Shown one piece after another: positions 36,154 to 43,849 of a DNA stretch of 64,000 nt. Source of the stretch: Arthrobacter echini (GTDB taxonomy: Bacteria; Actinomycetota; Actinomycetes; Actinomycetales; Micrococcaceae); the NCBI RefSeq assembly GCF_008107445.1, contig NZ_VSLD01000001.1, positions 899,666 to 963,665 on the forward strand. Reading direction: 5' to 3'. Under the pieces are notes generated by a model. It was not told the DNA's origin and did no database searches. It saw only the letters and a program-made list of their open reading frames with translations. The first letter of the stretch is position 1, and each line of letters opens with the position of its first letter. The position numbers and the translations under genes were made by a program.

Positions 36154-36750
36154 ATGACAGAGCAGCAGCCGTACACCGTGCTGGACACCTATCCCGGGTT
36201 CGAGCTCCGTGCGTATCCCGCGCATGTCGTGGCGGAGACCGACGTGGACACGGAGTTCGACGCCGCGGGCAATGCGGCCTTCCGGACCCTGGCGTCCTAC
36301 ATCTTCGGGGCCAATACCTCGCAGCAGAAGCTCGCCATGACGGCGCCCGTGACCCAGGAGGCGGCCGGCGGCCGGGGCTCCACGGGGGAGCAGCTAGCGA
36401 TGACGGCCCCCGTCACGCAGCAGCACGCCGGGCAGGGCTACACCGTGGCCTTCGTCCTGCCCGCCGAGGTATCCCTCGCCACCGCTCCCGTGCCGGACGA
36501 TCCCCGCGTCCGGGTGATCGGGAAACCGGCGGCGACCACCGCCGTCGCCTCCTTCCGTGGGCGTGGCGGACGCGAGGCTTACCAGGAGCAGCTCCGGGAG
36601 CTCGACGCGGCGCTGGCGAAGGCGGCCTTCACGCCGGTGGGTGAGGCTCGGTACGCACGATTCGATCCACCCATCACGCCCGGAGTATTTCGTCACAATG
36701 AGGTGCAGATCGACGTACAAGCTGACGGGGAAGAAAAAACTGCTCCGTAG
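36154..36750 (+). CDS. SOUL-family heme-binding protein
   Basis: A 198 aa cytoplasmic protein of the SOUL/HBP fold. Markers are the N-terminal YPGFELRAYPAHVVAET strand, the doubled MTAPVTQ motif (about residues 63-69 and 83-89) and the C-terminal ARFDPPITPGVFRHNEV. Bacterial members bind heme loosely; physiological role is unclear. Probably leaderless. The last 20 residues are acidic and Lys-rich. Confidence 0.9.
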   Translation: MTEQQPYTVLDTYPGFELRAYPAHVVAETDVDTEFDAAGNAAFRTLASYIFGANTSQQKLAMTAPVTQEAAGGRGSTGEQLAMTAPVTQQHAGQGYTVAFVLPAEVSLATAPVPDDPRVRVIGKPAATTAVASFRGRGGREAYQEQLRELDAALAKAAFTPVGEARYARFDPPITPGVFRHNEVQIDVQADGEEKTAP

Positions 36751-36754
36751 CATG

Positions 36755-36760
36755 TATATT
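36755..36760 (+). promoter_or_regulatory. -10 candidate of DUF4193 gene
   Basis: TATATT, preceded by TG one base upstream (extended -10), in an AT-richer leader immediately after the SOUL stop. Confidence 0.4.
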
Positions 36761-36849
36761 GCTCCCGTTATGTGGAATACTTCCACCCCTGCCGAAGTTG
36801 GAAATGGCATCTGGGCATCTTTCCCGCCCACAGAAGGAGATCTACCGCA

Positions 36850-37155
36850 ATGGCAACCGACTACGACGAACCGCGCGTTCGCCCGGAGGACCAGCCGGCC
36901 AACGAGTCGCTCGAGGCAATCCAGGCACAGCGCAGCGCCACCACGCAGACCGCGCTGATCGATGTCGAGGACGGCGAGACCGCTGAGGGCATCGACCTGC
37001 CCGGCGCCGATCTTTCGCACGAGGAACTTCTGATCCAGGTCATCCCGGAGCAGGAGGACGAATTCACCTGCATGTCCTGCTTCCTGGTGCACCACCGCAG
37101 CCAGCTCGCCCGTGAGAAGAACGGCGACAAGTTCTGCACCGAGTGCGAGGGCTGA
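36850..37155 (+). CDS. DUF4193 family protein
   Basis: A 101 aa acidic protein conserved across actinobacteria. The C-terminal third has two CxxC pairs (CMSC near residue 75 and CTEC near the end) expected to bind zinc; the N-terminal part is acidic and likely flexible. Function unknown. The ATG at 36,850 has AAGGAG upstream. A leader of about 85 nt and a strong terminator make it a single-gene unit, a layout that suggests high expression. Confidence 0.9.
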   Translation: MATDYDEPRVRPEDQPANESLEAIQAQRSATTQTALIDVEDGETAEGIDLPGADLSHEELLIQVIPEQEDEFTCMSCFLVHHRSQLAREKNGDKFCTECEG

Positions 37156-37174
37156 GCACCGCCTCCTGACCTCC

Positions 37175-37206
37175 AGGAGCCCCCGGTCCACGGACCGGGG
37201 GCTCCT
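37175..37206 (+). terminator. Terminator after DUF4193 gene
   Basis: A perfect 13-bp stem AGGAGCCCCCGGT / ACCGGGGGCTCCT with a 6-nt loop, 20 nt after the stop. Confidence 0.8.
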
Positions 37207-37232
37207 GTCGTGAAACGGCGGCTCCCGCCCAG

Positions 37233-37238
37233 TACGGT
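37233..37238 (+). promoter_or_regulatory. -10 hexamer of leaderless hydrolase promoter
   Basis: TACGGT, then 6 nt, then the ATG at 37,245. Confidence 0.5.
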
Positions 37239-37244
37239 AAGCGC

Positions 37245-37886
37245 ATGACGCCTTCCCATGTGATCGTCCTGCCCGGCGGCGGGTACTCCGAGCTGTCCGA
37301 CAACGAGGGAGAGGTCGTGGCCGAGCGGCTGCGCACCCTTGGTCTCTCGGCCGGGGTCTTCCGCTACCCCGTGCTGACGCGGCACCCCGGACCGCTCGAC
37401 GCCGTCCGCGCCGAGATCCGCCGGGTCAGAGCCGGCGGCGCCGACCGGGTGGCGCTGCTCGGATTCTCCGCGGGCGGCCACGTCGCCGGTCATGCGGCAC
37501 TCGCACCCTCGGCAGCGGACGAGGAGCGCGTCGACGCGGCCGTGCTCTGCTATCCCGTGGTGTCGATGCAGTTGGCCACGCACCGCGGATCCCAGGACCA
37601 GCTGATCGGACCCCAGGCCGACGGACGCAGCCGCGCGGCAACCTCGCTCGACCGGCTGGTCACGCCGGACGCTCCACCGTTCTTCATCTGGCACACCGCC
37701 GCCGACGCCTCCGTCCCGGTGGAGCACGCCTATCTGCTGGGGCAGGCGCTCGCAGCACACGCCGTCCCGCACGCGCTCCACGTCTTCGCCGACGGGGAGC
37801 ACGGACTCGGACTCGCCGAAGGCAGCGGGGCCGCCGAGCAGTGGAGCTCCCTGGCGGCCCGCTGGCTGCAGGCCCAGGGCTGGTGA
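37245..37886 (+). CDS. Alpha/beta hydrolase (esterase-like)
   Basis: A 213 aa intracellular alpha/beta hydrolase. The oxyanion motif LPGGGYSE is at residues 9-16, the nucleophile elbow is GFSAGGH (about 73-79), the acid is likely in TAADASVP, and the catalytic His is in DGEHGL. It resembles BD-FAE/xylan-esterase-like proteins; substrate unknown. Leaderless start. Confidence 0.85.
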   Translation: MTPSHVIVLPGGGYSELSDNEGEVVAERLRTLGLSAGVFRYPVLTRHPGPLDAVRAEIRRVRAGGADRVALLGFSAGGHVAGHAALAPSAADEERVDAAVLCYPVVSMQLATHRGSQDQLIGPQADGRSRAATSLDRLVTPDAPPFFIWHTAADASVPVEHAYLLGQALAAHAVPHALHVFADGEHGLGLAEGSGAAEQWSSLAARWLQAQGW

Positions 37887-37959
37887 CCCGCCGCTCGGCA
37901 GTTGGTCCTGGCGGGATGCCGCCGGGACTTCCCGCCCGTCCCGGGCCCGACGTCGGGCG

Positions 37960-38886
37960 GTGATCGCCCAGACGCTGGTGGCACTCGGGCCCGTGCTCGG
38001 CCTGCTCGGCCTCGGGTACGTCCTGAGGGTGCGCAGCTTCGTCTCATCGGTGTTCTGGGCCCCGGCGGAGCGGCTTTGCTATTTCGTCCTGCTGCCGGCG
38101 CTGTTCATCCACGGCCTGGCGACGGCCGACCTGGCGGGACTGCCCATCTCCCTCATGGCGCCAGTGCTCGCCGGTCCGGTGGTCCTCACCGCTCTCGGGC
38201 TCGTGGTGGCCCAGCGGTGGATGCAGTTCGACGGACCGGCCTTCACCTCCGTGCTCCAGGGCAGTATCCGGTTCAACAACTACCTCGGACTCTCGATCGC
38301 TCTGGCCCTCTTCGGACCCGACGGCGTGGCGCTCGCAGCGATCGCCAACGCCATCCTGGTCCCGCTCGTGAATGTGATCTGCACGCTCGCGTTCGCCCGG
38401 TACGGGGCGGAGACGCTCACCGCGGGTGGCACCGTCCGTAGTATCGTCACCAATCCGCTGATCCTGGGCTGCGTCATCGGGATCTCACTCAATCTGACGG
38501 GCATCGGACTGCCGCCCGGCATTGCGGAGTTCGTGCGGACGCTCGGAAGTGCGTCGCTGCCCCTGGGCCTCCTGTGCGTGGGAGCTGCCCTGGAACTGCG
38601 CAGCATGACGCGCAATCTCTGGGCCGTGGGTCTTGCCGGCGCTCTGAAATTCGGTGTCATGCCGGGCCTGGGCCTCGCCGGCTGCCTGCTGGTGGGCCTC
38701 ACGGGAGAACCGGCGGCCACCGTGGTCCTGTTCCTGGCGCTGCCCACGGCGTCGTCGGCCTTCGTGATGGCCCGCGCCCTCGGCGGGGACGCGCGGCTCA
38801 TGGCCTCCACCATCACGCTGCAGACCGTGGCCGGCGTGCTCTACCTGCCGGCAGTGTTCCTCGTGCTCGCCCGCTTCACCGCATGA
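37960..38886 (+). CDS. AEC family transporter (auxin efflux carrier-like)
   Basis: A 308 aa integral membrane protein with about ten segments in two halves, typical of the AEC (auxin efflux carrier/malonate permease) family. Markers: the FVLLPALFIHGL segment and the central RFNNYLGL loop. Substrate unknown; such proteins export small organic anions. Start GTG at 37,960, weak ribosome-binding site. Confidence 0.82.
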   Translation: MIAQTLVALGPVLGLLGLGYVLRVRSFVSSVFWAPAERLCYFVLLPALFIHGLATADLAGLPISLMAPVLAGPVVLTALGLVVAQRWMQFDGPAFTSVLQGSIRFNNYLGLSIALALFGPDGVALAAIANAILVPLVNVICTLAFARYGAETLTAGGTVRSIVTNPLILGCVIGISLNLTGIGLPPGIAEFVRTLGSASLPLGLLCVGAALELRSMTRNLWAVGLAGALKFGVMPGLGLAGCLLVGLTGEPAATVVLFLALPTASSAFVMARALGGDARLMASTITLQTVAGVLYLPAVFLVLARFTA

Positions 38887-38904
38887 GCCGGGTGGGGCGC
38901 GGTA

Positions 38905-38923
38905 CTAAGCATGCTTGCTATGG
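38905..38923 (+). promoter_or_regulatory. AAGCATGCTT palindrome upstream of YsnF-like gene
   Basis: CTAAGCATGCTTGCTATGG, with the perfect 10-nt palindrome AAGCATGCTT, 49 nt before the ATG at 38,973. Same core as upstream of glsB. Confidence 0.45.
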
Positions 38924-38972
38924 CTCCGGCCAGAACCTACGGTGAGGAGAACACCTCTTCGAAAGGGCCGTC

Positions 38973-39782
38973 ATGATCACGCTTGACCAGATGAAGGATT
39001 CCATGAACGCCGGCGCCACCGTGCTGAGCGAGGACGGAGCCGCCCTCGGGCCCATGGGTCAGCTCTACGTGGACGACGCCACCGGCGAGCCGAGCTGGGT
39101 CACCGTGGTCACACACGCCATGGGCAACCCGGAATCCTTCGCGCCGCTGCAGGGGGCGGAGCTCGACGGACGCAATGTCCGCCTCCCGTTCAGCCACGCC
39201 ACGGTGTACGAGTCGCCGAAGATGTCGCAGGACGGCCATCTGAGCCCCGAGGAGGAGCAGCAGCTGCTCCGGTACTACGGACTGATGGCGGCGGAGGACG
39301 ACGGCGCTGCACCCGATCAGGTCACCGGGACCGGTGAGGAGCGGGCGCAGTCCTCCCGTCCCGAGGGCGAGTACTCCATGACGCGCTCCGAGGAGCAGCT
39401 CCGGGTGGGTACCGAACTCCGCGAGACCGAGCGCGTACGCCTGGTCAAGCGCGTGGTCACCGAGGATGTGACCATGACCGTCCAGATCCGGCGTGAGGAA
39501 CTCGTGGTGGAGCGCGAGCCCATCGCGAACGGCGCCGCCTATTACGACGACGGCGAGACCCCCTACACGAACGCTGAGCGGGAGCAGCTGTACTCCGCCG
39601 TCGAGTCCGCGTTCGACGGCGACGTGGTCGAGGTGGTCCTGTACGAGGAGAAGCCCCGCGTCGAGATGGAGGTGGTCCCGATCGAGCGCGTACGGATCAG
39701 CCGCGAGGCCCGGACCCGCGACGAGGTGGTCAACGCCCAGGTGCGCAAGGAAGTCATCGAGACGGAGACGGTGGAGTCGTAG
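38973..39782 (+). CDS. PRC-barrel/YsnF (DUF2382) stress protein
   Basis: A 269 aa soluble protein. The N-terminal 85 residues form a PRC-barrel-like beta domain (DGAALGPMGQLYVDDATGEPSW). After an acidic linker, the C-terminal DUF2382/YsnF-AvaK domain (about 133-265) starts EEQLRVGTELRETERVRLVKRVV and has its typical alternating charged strands. Family members are general stress proteins of unknown mechanism. ATG at 38,973 with GAAAGG upstream. UspA follows, making a stress pair. Confidence 0.9.
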   Translation: MITLDQMKDSMNAGATVLSEDGAALGPMGQLYVDDATGEPSWVTVVTHAMGNPESFAPLQGAELDGRNVRLPFSHATVYESPKMSQDGHLSPEEEQQLLRYYGLMAAEDDGAAPDQVTGTGEERAQSSRPEGEYSMTRSEEQLRVGTELRETERVRLVKRVVTEDVTMTVQIRREELVVEREPIANGAAYYDDGETPYTNAEREQLYSAVESAFDGDVVEVVLYEEKPRVEMEVVPIERVRISREARTRDEVVNAQVRKEVIETETVES

Positions 39783-39905
39783 CCCCGGTTCGCTGAGGGT
39801 CAGGGTCGAAAGGCCCTGCTCCCGCCGTCGGTGGTCTGCGAGGCTGGGGGTGGCGATCCGCCGCGACCCGCAGCGGGGCATCAGCGCTCCCCGGAAGGAA
39901 TCACA

Positions 39906-40787
39906 GTGTCCATGACACCTCTTACCCGACCGAGCCCTACGCACACAGCATCGGCGTCCGAGGAGCCGATGCTCGCCGCGGTGCGTGATCCCGCGAGTGA
40001 CCGCGCCGTCGTCGAGTGGGCAGCGGCACGGGCCGCCTCGCTCGCCACACCCCTCACCCTCCTTCACGCCGTCGCGGATCCCGCCCTGCTTCCGCCGGGG
40101 ACTTCCTTCAGCGACGAGGTGAAGGGTGGCCGGGAGCTGATCGTCCGGGAGGCGTCCCGTGTGGGGCAGGCCTACCCAGGGCTCCGGATCAGCACCTATC
40201 TGCACTGCGGCGGGATCGTCGAGGCGCTCCTTGGGCTCGCCGCGACCGCTCCCATGCTCGTGGTGGGCGCGGACCGGCAGGATCCGTCCAGCGGCGAGTT
40301 CAAGGGATCTGTCGCGCTACGGGTGGCGCTGAACTCCAGCGCGCCCGTTGTCGTCGTACCTCCTACACCGCCGCCAGCACCAGGCGGAGGTGTGGTGGTG
40401 GGCGTGGACGGTTCGGCGATGTCGAGGACCGCCCTGCTCAGGGCTGCCGAGGAGGCGCATGCACTGGCGGGTCGCCTGACGGTGGTCACCACCCTCGGCG
40501 ATGCTGCCGGGCCGACGGAGCCCCAGGAGCCCCAGGAGCCGGAGATGCTGCGCGAGCTGCGGGCACGCTTCCGCGCGCTGACGGTCCAGTGGGTCGTGGA
40601 CGACGTTCACGGGCCGGTGCAGGCGCTGTCCTCACGGGCCTCGGGGGCGGAGCTCCTGGTGATCGGCAGGCACGGGAGCGGTGCTCGATCGGGGATGTCG
40701 CTCGGCTCCGTGACCCACAGGCTCCTGCTCGAGCCGCCCTGCCCCACGCTCGTCGTGACCCGGGCACCGGCGTCGGCCGGCGCCTGA
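39906..40787 (+). CDS. Tandem universal stress protein
   Basis: A 293 aa protein with two UspA domains (about 20-150 and 162-290). The second keeps the ATP-binding signature (VGVDGSAMSRTAL at its start and GRHGSGARSGMSLGSVTHRLL near its end); in the first the G-2x-G-9x-G(S/T) motif is degraded (GADRQDPSSGEFKGSVAL), so only one site may bind ATP. GTG at 39,906 has GGAAGGAA upstream; an ATG two codons later is possible. Confidence 0.88.
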   Translation: MSMTPLTRPSPTHTASASEEPMLAAVRDPASDRAVVEWAAARAASLATPLTLLHAVADPALLPPGTSFSDEVKGGRELIVREASRVGQAYPGLRISTYLHCGGIVEALLGLAATAPMLVVGADRQDPSSGEFKGSVALRVALNSSAPVVVVPPTPPPAPGGGVVVGVDGSAMSRTALLRAAEEAHALAGRLTVVTTLGDAAGPTEPQEPQEPEMLRELRARFRALTVQWVVDDVHGPVQALSSRASGAELLVIGRHGSGARSGMSLGSVTHRLLLEPPCPTLVVTRAPASAGA

Positions 40788-40992
40788 TTCGCCGGTGACG
40801 AGGACCGCCAAGACGAAAGATTGGGACGCGGTTCGGTCACGATCCGAACTCGTGGTCGACCGCGGGTGCGCAGGGGGTTACATTCAGGCAAAGGGCATTG
40901 CCCCTTTCCGGTCTCAGCCAGAAAGTCCCACCATCACCTCCTCCACTCCTGTGCACGTCGTCGACGACGTCGCACGCCAGATTCCCGCCCCC

Positions 40993-41571
40993 ATGAACGA
41001 CGAGTTTGGTGCAGCCCCACCGGATCTGACAGCACTCCTGGTGGCCACGGGACTGAAGGACGCCCAGGCGTTCCAAGGGCTCTACTCGGCATGCTCGCGG
41101 CGGGTGTTCGGCCTGGCGCGCAGGATCCTCGGTGATCCTGAGGTCAGCGCCGAGGTGACACAGGAGGTCTTCCTCCTCCTCTGGGAGCAGGGCGATCGGT
41201 ACAAACCCGGACTCGGGCACCCCATCTCCTGGATCATGACCCTGACCCACCGGCGCGCCGTCGATCGCCTCCGCTCGGAAGTCGCCCGCGCCGGACGTGA
41301 TGAGACGTGGGGGAGGCGGCACTGGTCGACGGGTTTCGACGAGGTGGCTGAGCAGGTCACCGGGCGGGACGAGGCCGAGCGCGTGCATGCCAGCCTGGCC
41401 GTGCTGTCGCCGGTGCAGCGCGAGGCCATCTCCCTGGCCTACTTCTCGCACCTGACCTATACCGAGGTGGCCGAGCGGCTCGGCGTACCCGTGCCGACCG
41501 CGAAGACCCGCATCCGTGACGGTCTCAAGAAGCTGCGCGTCGCGCTCGAGCCGGACTACGCGCTGGTCTGA
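40993..41571 (+). CDS. ECF-type RNA polymerase sigma factor
   Basis: A 192 aa sigma-70 family member with only regions 2 and 4. Region 2 begins AFQGLYSACSRRVFGLARRIL and contains EVFLLLWEQ; region 4 has LSPVQREAISLAYFSHLTYTEVAERLGVPVPTAKTRIRDGLKKL. It resembles the SigK-type ECF group. No anti-sigma gene lies downstream: the next gene is a GntR regulator on the other strand. The start is uncertain; the ATG at 40,993 lacks a ribosome-binding site and the frame is open upstream (GTG at 40,950). Confidence 0.88.
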   Translation: MNDEFGAAPPDLTALLVATGLKDAQAFQGLYSACSRRVFGLARRILGDPEVSAEVTQEVFLLLWEQGDRYKPGLGHPISWIMTLTHRRAVDRLRSEVARAGRDETWGRRHWSTGFDEVAEQVTGRDEAERVHASLAVLSPVQREAISLAYFSHLTYTEVAERLGVPVPTAKTRIRDGLKKLRVALEPDYALV

Positions 41572-41585
41572 CGCCGAACGGGGAG

Positions 41586-42299
41586 TCAGCGGTGCGTACG
41601 GGCGAAGAACCTGAAACGGTCACCGCGGAACACCGATCGCGTCCACTCCACCGGTGTGCCCGCGGCGTCGAGCCCGAGCCGGTGGATCAGGAGCAGCGGA
41701 GAGCCGGTCTCGATGGCGAGAAGCCCTGCATCGACAGGACCGGCGATGCTGGTCTCCACGGTGTCCTCGACCTCGGCGACCCTCCTGCCGTACCGTGCGG
41801 CGAGCACGGCGTAGAGGGATCCGTCCTGCTCCAGGATCTGCTCCAGATCCGTCAATGTTCCCGGGAGATGGGCCACCTCGTGGGCAAGAGGTTCCTCGTC
41901 GATCAGGCGCACCCGTTCCACCCGTGTGAGGCCGGTGCCGGGGGCCACGCGCAGCTGCCCGGCGCTGTGTTCATCGGCCACCGGGTAGTCGATCCCGAGG
42001 ACGATCGACGAGATCCGTAGGCCCTGCTCCCTCGCATCGTCGGTGAACGACGTCCGCTGGCGCACATAGGCCCGGTGCTCCCGGGCCACGAAGGTCCCCT
42101 TGCCCTGGGTCCTGTTCAGGATGCCCTCGGCCACGAGTTCGGCGATGGCCTGACGGATCGTGGTGCGCGAGGTCCCGTAGCGGACGGCAAGGGCACGTTC
42201 GGTGGGCAGGGAAGCCTCCGGGCCGGCCTCGAGGGCCAGCCGGCGGAGGTCCTCCTTCACGCCGTAGTACTTCGGTCCCACGAACCCCCGGTCGATCAT
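41586..42299 (-). CDS. GntR/UTRA-family repressor (DasR-like)
   Basis: A 237 aa regulator: N-terminal GntR winged HTH (about 10-75, SLPTERALAVRYGTSRTTIRQAIAEL) and a C-terminal UTRA ligand domain as in DasR/NagR, which sense GlcN-6-P or GlcNAc-6-P. The start is ATG at 42,299 with TACTAT 6 nt upstream. A dre-like operator (42,328-42,343) covers the -35 region of this gene and a second lies over the divergent sugar operon promoter, so it very likely represses both. Confidence 0.93.
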   Translation of the reverse strand: MIDRGFVGPKYYGVKEDLRRLALEAGPEASLPTERALAVRYGTSRTTIRQAIAELVAEGILNRTQGKGTFVAREHRAYVRQRTSFTDDAREQGLRISSIVLGIDYPVADEHSAGQLRVAPGTGLTRVERVRLIDEEPLAHEVAHLPGTLTDLEQILEQDGSLYAVLAARYGRRVAEVEDTVETSIAGPVDAGLLAIETGSPLLLIHRLGLDAAGTPVEWTRSVFRGDRFRFFARTHR

Positions 42300-42305
42300 C
42301 CGTCG

Positions 42306-42311
42306 ATAGTA
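42306..42311 (-). promoter_or_regulatory. -10 hexamer of leaderless gntR promoter
   Basis: Minus strand TACTAT, then 6 nt, then ATG at 42,299. The -35 region would fall inside the first dre-like site. Confidence 0.55.
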
Positions 42312-42327
42312 CCGCCGTTCCCATGGA

Positions 42328-42343
42328 ATTGGTCTAAGCCAAT
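42328..42343. promoter_or_regulatory. dre-like operator 1
   Basis: ATTGGTCTAAGCCAAT, a 16-bp near-palindrome close to the DasR-responsive element ACTGGTCTAGACCACT known from Streptomyces. It overlaps the -35 region of the repressor gene. Confidence 0.8.
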
Positions 42344-42346
42344 CTA

Positions 42347-42352
42347 TTGACT
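42347..42352 (+). promoter_or_regulatory. -35 candidate of sugar uptake operon
   Basis: TTGACT, 5 of 6 to consensus; a weak -10 (CAAGCT, 42,370-42,375) follows at 17 nt. Operator 2 lies between and over these elements. Confidence 0.45.
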
Positions 42353-42357
42353 TCAGA

Positions 42358-42373
42358 ATTGGTCTAGGCCAAG
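42358..42373. promoter_or_regulatory. dre-like operator 2
   Basis: ATTGGTCTAGGCCAAG, centred 30 bp (about three helical turns) from operator 1 and located in the spacer of the putative operon promoter, a position that blocks RNA polymerase. Confidence 0.8.
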
Positions 42374-42417
42374 CTGATCAAACTGACCGGTCCGCGGTAC
42401 TCACGACGAAAGGAACG

Positions 42418-43761
42418 ATGGCGATGCTCTCACCCAGGAGGTCCCGGCGCACTGCAGCTACCGTCGGCGCCGCTCTCTCGGTCGCCCTGATGCTGTCCGC
42501 CTGCTCGGGAGATTCCGGGGGTGACTCCGGGGGCGGATCCTCCGACGGCACGATCGACGTCTGGGCCCACACGGGCCAGGCCTCGGAGACCGAGGCCCTC
42601 CAGCTGCTCGTGGAGAAGTTCAACTCCTCCCAGGAGGACGTGACCGCGAACCTCACGCTCATCCCGGAAGCCGACTACACCAGCACCATCCAGGCGACGT
42701 CGGCCGAGGAACTGCCCGACGTCATGGAGATGGACGCCCCCACCATGGCGGCGTTCGCCTACGACCGCAAGCTCATCCCACTCGACGACGTCGTCTCCTC
42801 CGAGACGCTCGACAACCGGATCAGCGGCGTCACGGAGAGCGGCACGTACAACGACGCCACCTATGCGGTGGGCATGTTCGATGTCGGCCTGGGTCTGTGG
42901 GGCAACAGGGCGTTGCTCGCCGAAGCCGGCATCGAAGCCCCCACCACCGCCGAGGAGGCCTGGACCACCGAGGAGTTCACGGCCAACCTCGAGAAGCTCG
43001 CGGAGGTCTCACCCTCCGGCAAGGCAATCGACCTCGGAGAAGCGAACGGATTCGCGGGCGAGTGGGGGACGTTCACCACCACGCCCGATCTCTGGTCAGC
43101 CGGTGGAACGCTCATGAAGGACGGCAAGGCCGACGGCGTCCTCAACAGCGACGACAATGTGAAAGCCCTCGAGGAATGGGCGTCCTGGCGCGAGTTCGCC
43201 GACCCCAACACCAGTGGCAGTGCCTTCCCTGACGGGCAGACCGCGCTGACCTGGACCGGCAACTGGATGTACCCCACCTTCAGCGAGGCGCTGGGCGAGG
43301 ACCTAGCGCTCATGCCGCTGCCCGATTTCGGCAACGGCACCAAGGCCGGTCATGGTTCCTGGCAGTGGGGCGTCACGCCCGTCGCGGAGGATGCCCCCGA
43401 GGCCGCCGGATCCTTCCTGGACTTCCTCCTCACGGATGAGAGCATCAGTGCGATGGTGGAGGCCAACGCGGCAGTGCCGGGGAGCACCTCGTCCCTCGAG
43501 CAGAGCGAACTGTACGGAGCGGGCAAGCCGCTGGAACTCTTCGCCACGAATCTCGAGTCAGCGTGCGGTTCCGACGGCGTCACCGAGGAGTGCATCGCCG
43601 TGGCCCGTCCCGTGACACCCGGCTACCCGACGGTGACGAGCTCGTTCGGCAGCGCCCTCCTGGCCATCTGGGGAGGTGCCGAGGTGAAGGACGAACTGGA
43701 CTCCGCGGCGCGCGCCATCGACTCCGACTTCTCGGACAACAACGGTTACCAGGACGATTAG
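42418..43761 (+). CDS. Sugar ABC transporter substrate-binding lipoprotein
   Basis: A 447 aa family-1 extracellular solute-binding protein. The lipobox is LSAC (Cys at about residue 28) followed by a Gly/Ser/Asp-rich linker. The mature part has the usual two-lobe pattern, with TIDVWAHTGQASE at the start and the GTKAGHGSWQWGVTP strand. Position in a DasR-type operon with nagB points to GlcNAc, chitobiose or another amino-sugar oligosaccharide as ligand (inference). ATG at 42,418 with GAAAGGAAC upstream. Two permease genes follow. Confidence 0.92.
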   Translation: MAMLSPRRSRRTAATVGAALSVALMLSACSGDSGGDSGGGSSDGTIDVWAHTGQASETEALQLLVEKFNSSQEDVTANLTLIPEADYTSTIQATSAEELPDVMEMDAPTMAAFAYDRKLIPLDDVVSSETLDNRISGVTESGTYNDATYAVGMFDVGLGLWGNRALLAEAGIEAPTTAEEAWTTEEFTANLEKLAEVSPSGKAIDLGEANGFAGEWGTFTTTPDLWSAGGTLMKDGKADGVLNSDDNVKALEEWASWREFADPNTSGSAFPDGQTALTWTGNWMYPTFSEALGEDLALMPLPDFGNGTKAGHGSWQWGVTPVAEDAPEAAGSFLDFLLTDESISAMVEANAAVPGSTSSLEQSELYGAGKPLELFATNLESACGSDGVTEECIAVARPVTPGYPTVTSSFGSALLAIWGGAEVKDELDSAARAIDSDFSDNNGYQDD

Positions 43762-43772
43762 AAGCTCGGAAG

Positions 43773-43794
43773 GCGGGGCCCCACCGGGCCCCGC
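43773..43794 (+). repeat. Intercistronic hairpin after binding-protein gene
   Basis: A perfect 9-bp stem GCGGGGCCC / GGGCCCCGC with a 4-nt loop and no T run, 11 nt after the stop. In sugar ABC operons such hairpins commonly stabilise the upstream mRNA so that binding protein exceeds permease; that role is inferred here. Confidence 0.6.
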
Positions 43795-43849
43795 TGCCCG
43801 GTCGGAGGAGCTCGCCATCGCTACCACAACAGGCCTCACACCCGCCCAG

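Noticed and set aside
40885..40912. Short inverted repeat AAAGGG/CCCTTT upstream of the ECF sigma gene
   Set aside because: Six base pairs around a six-base loop is too weak to support a regulatory claim.
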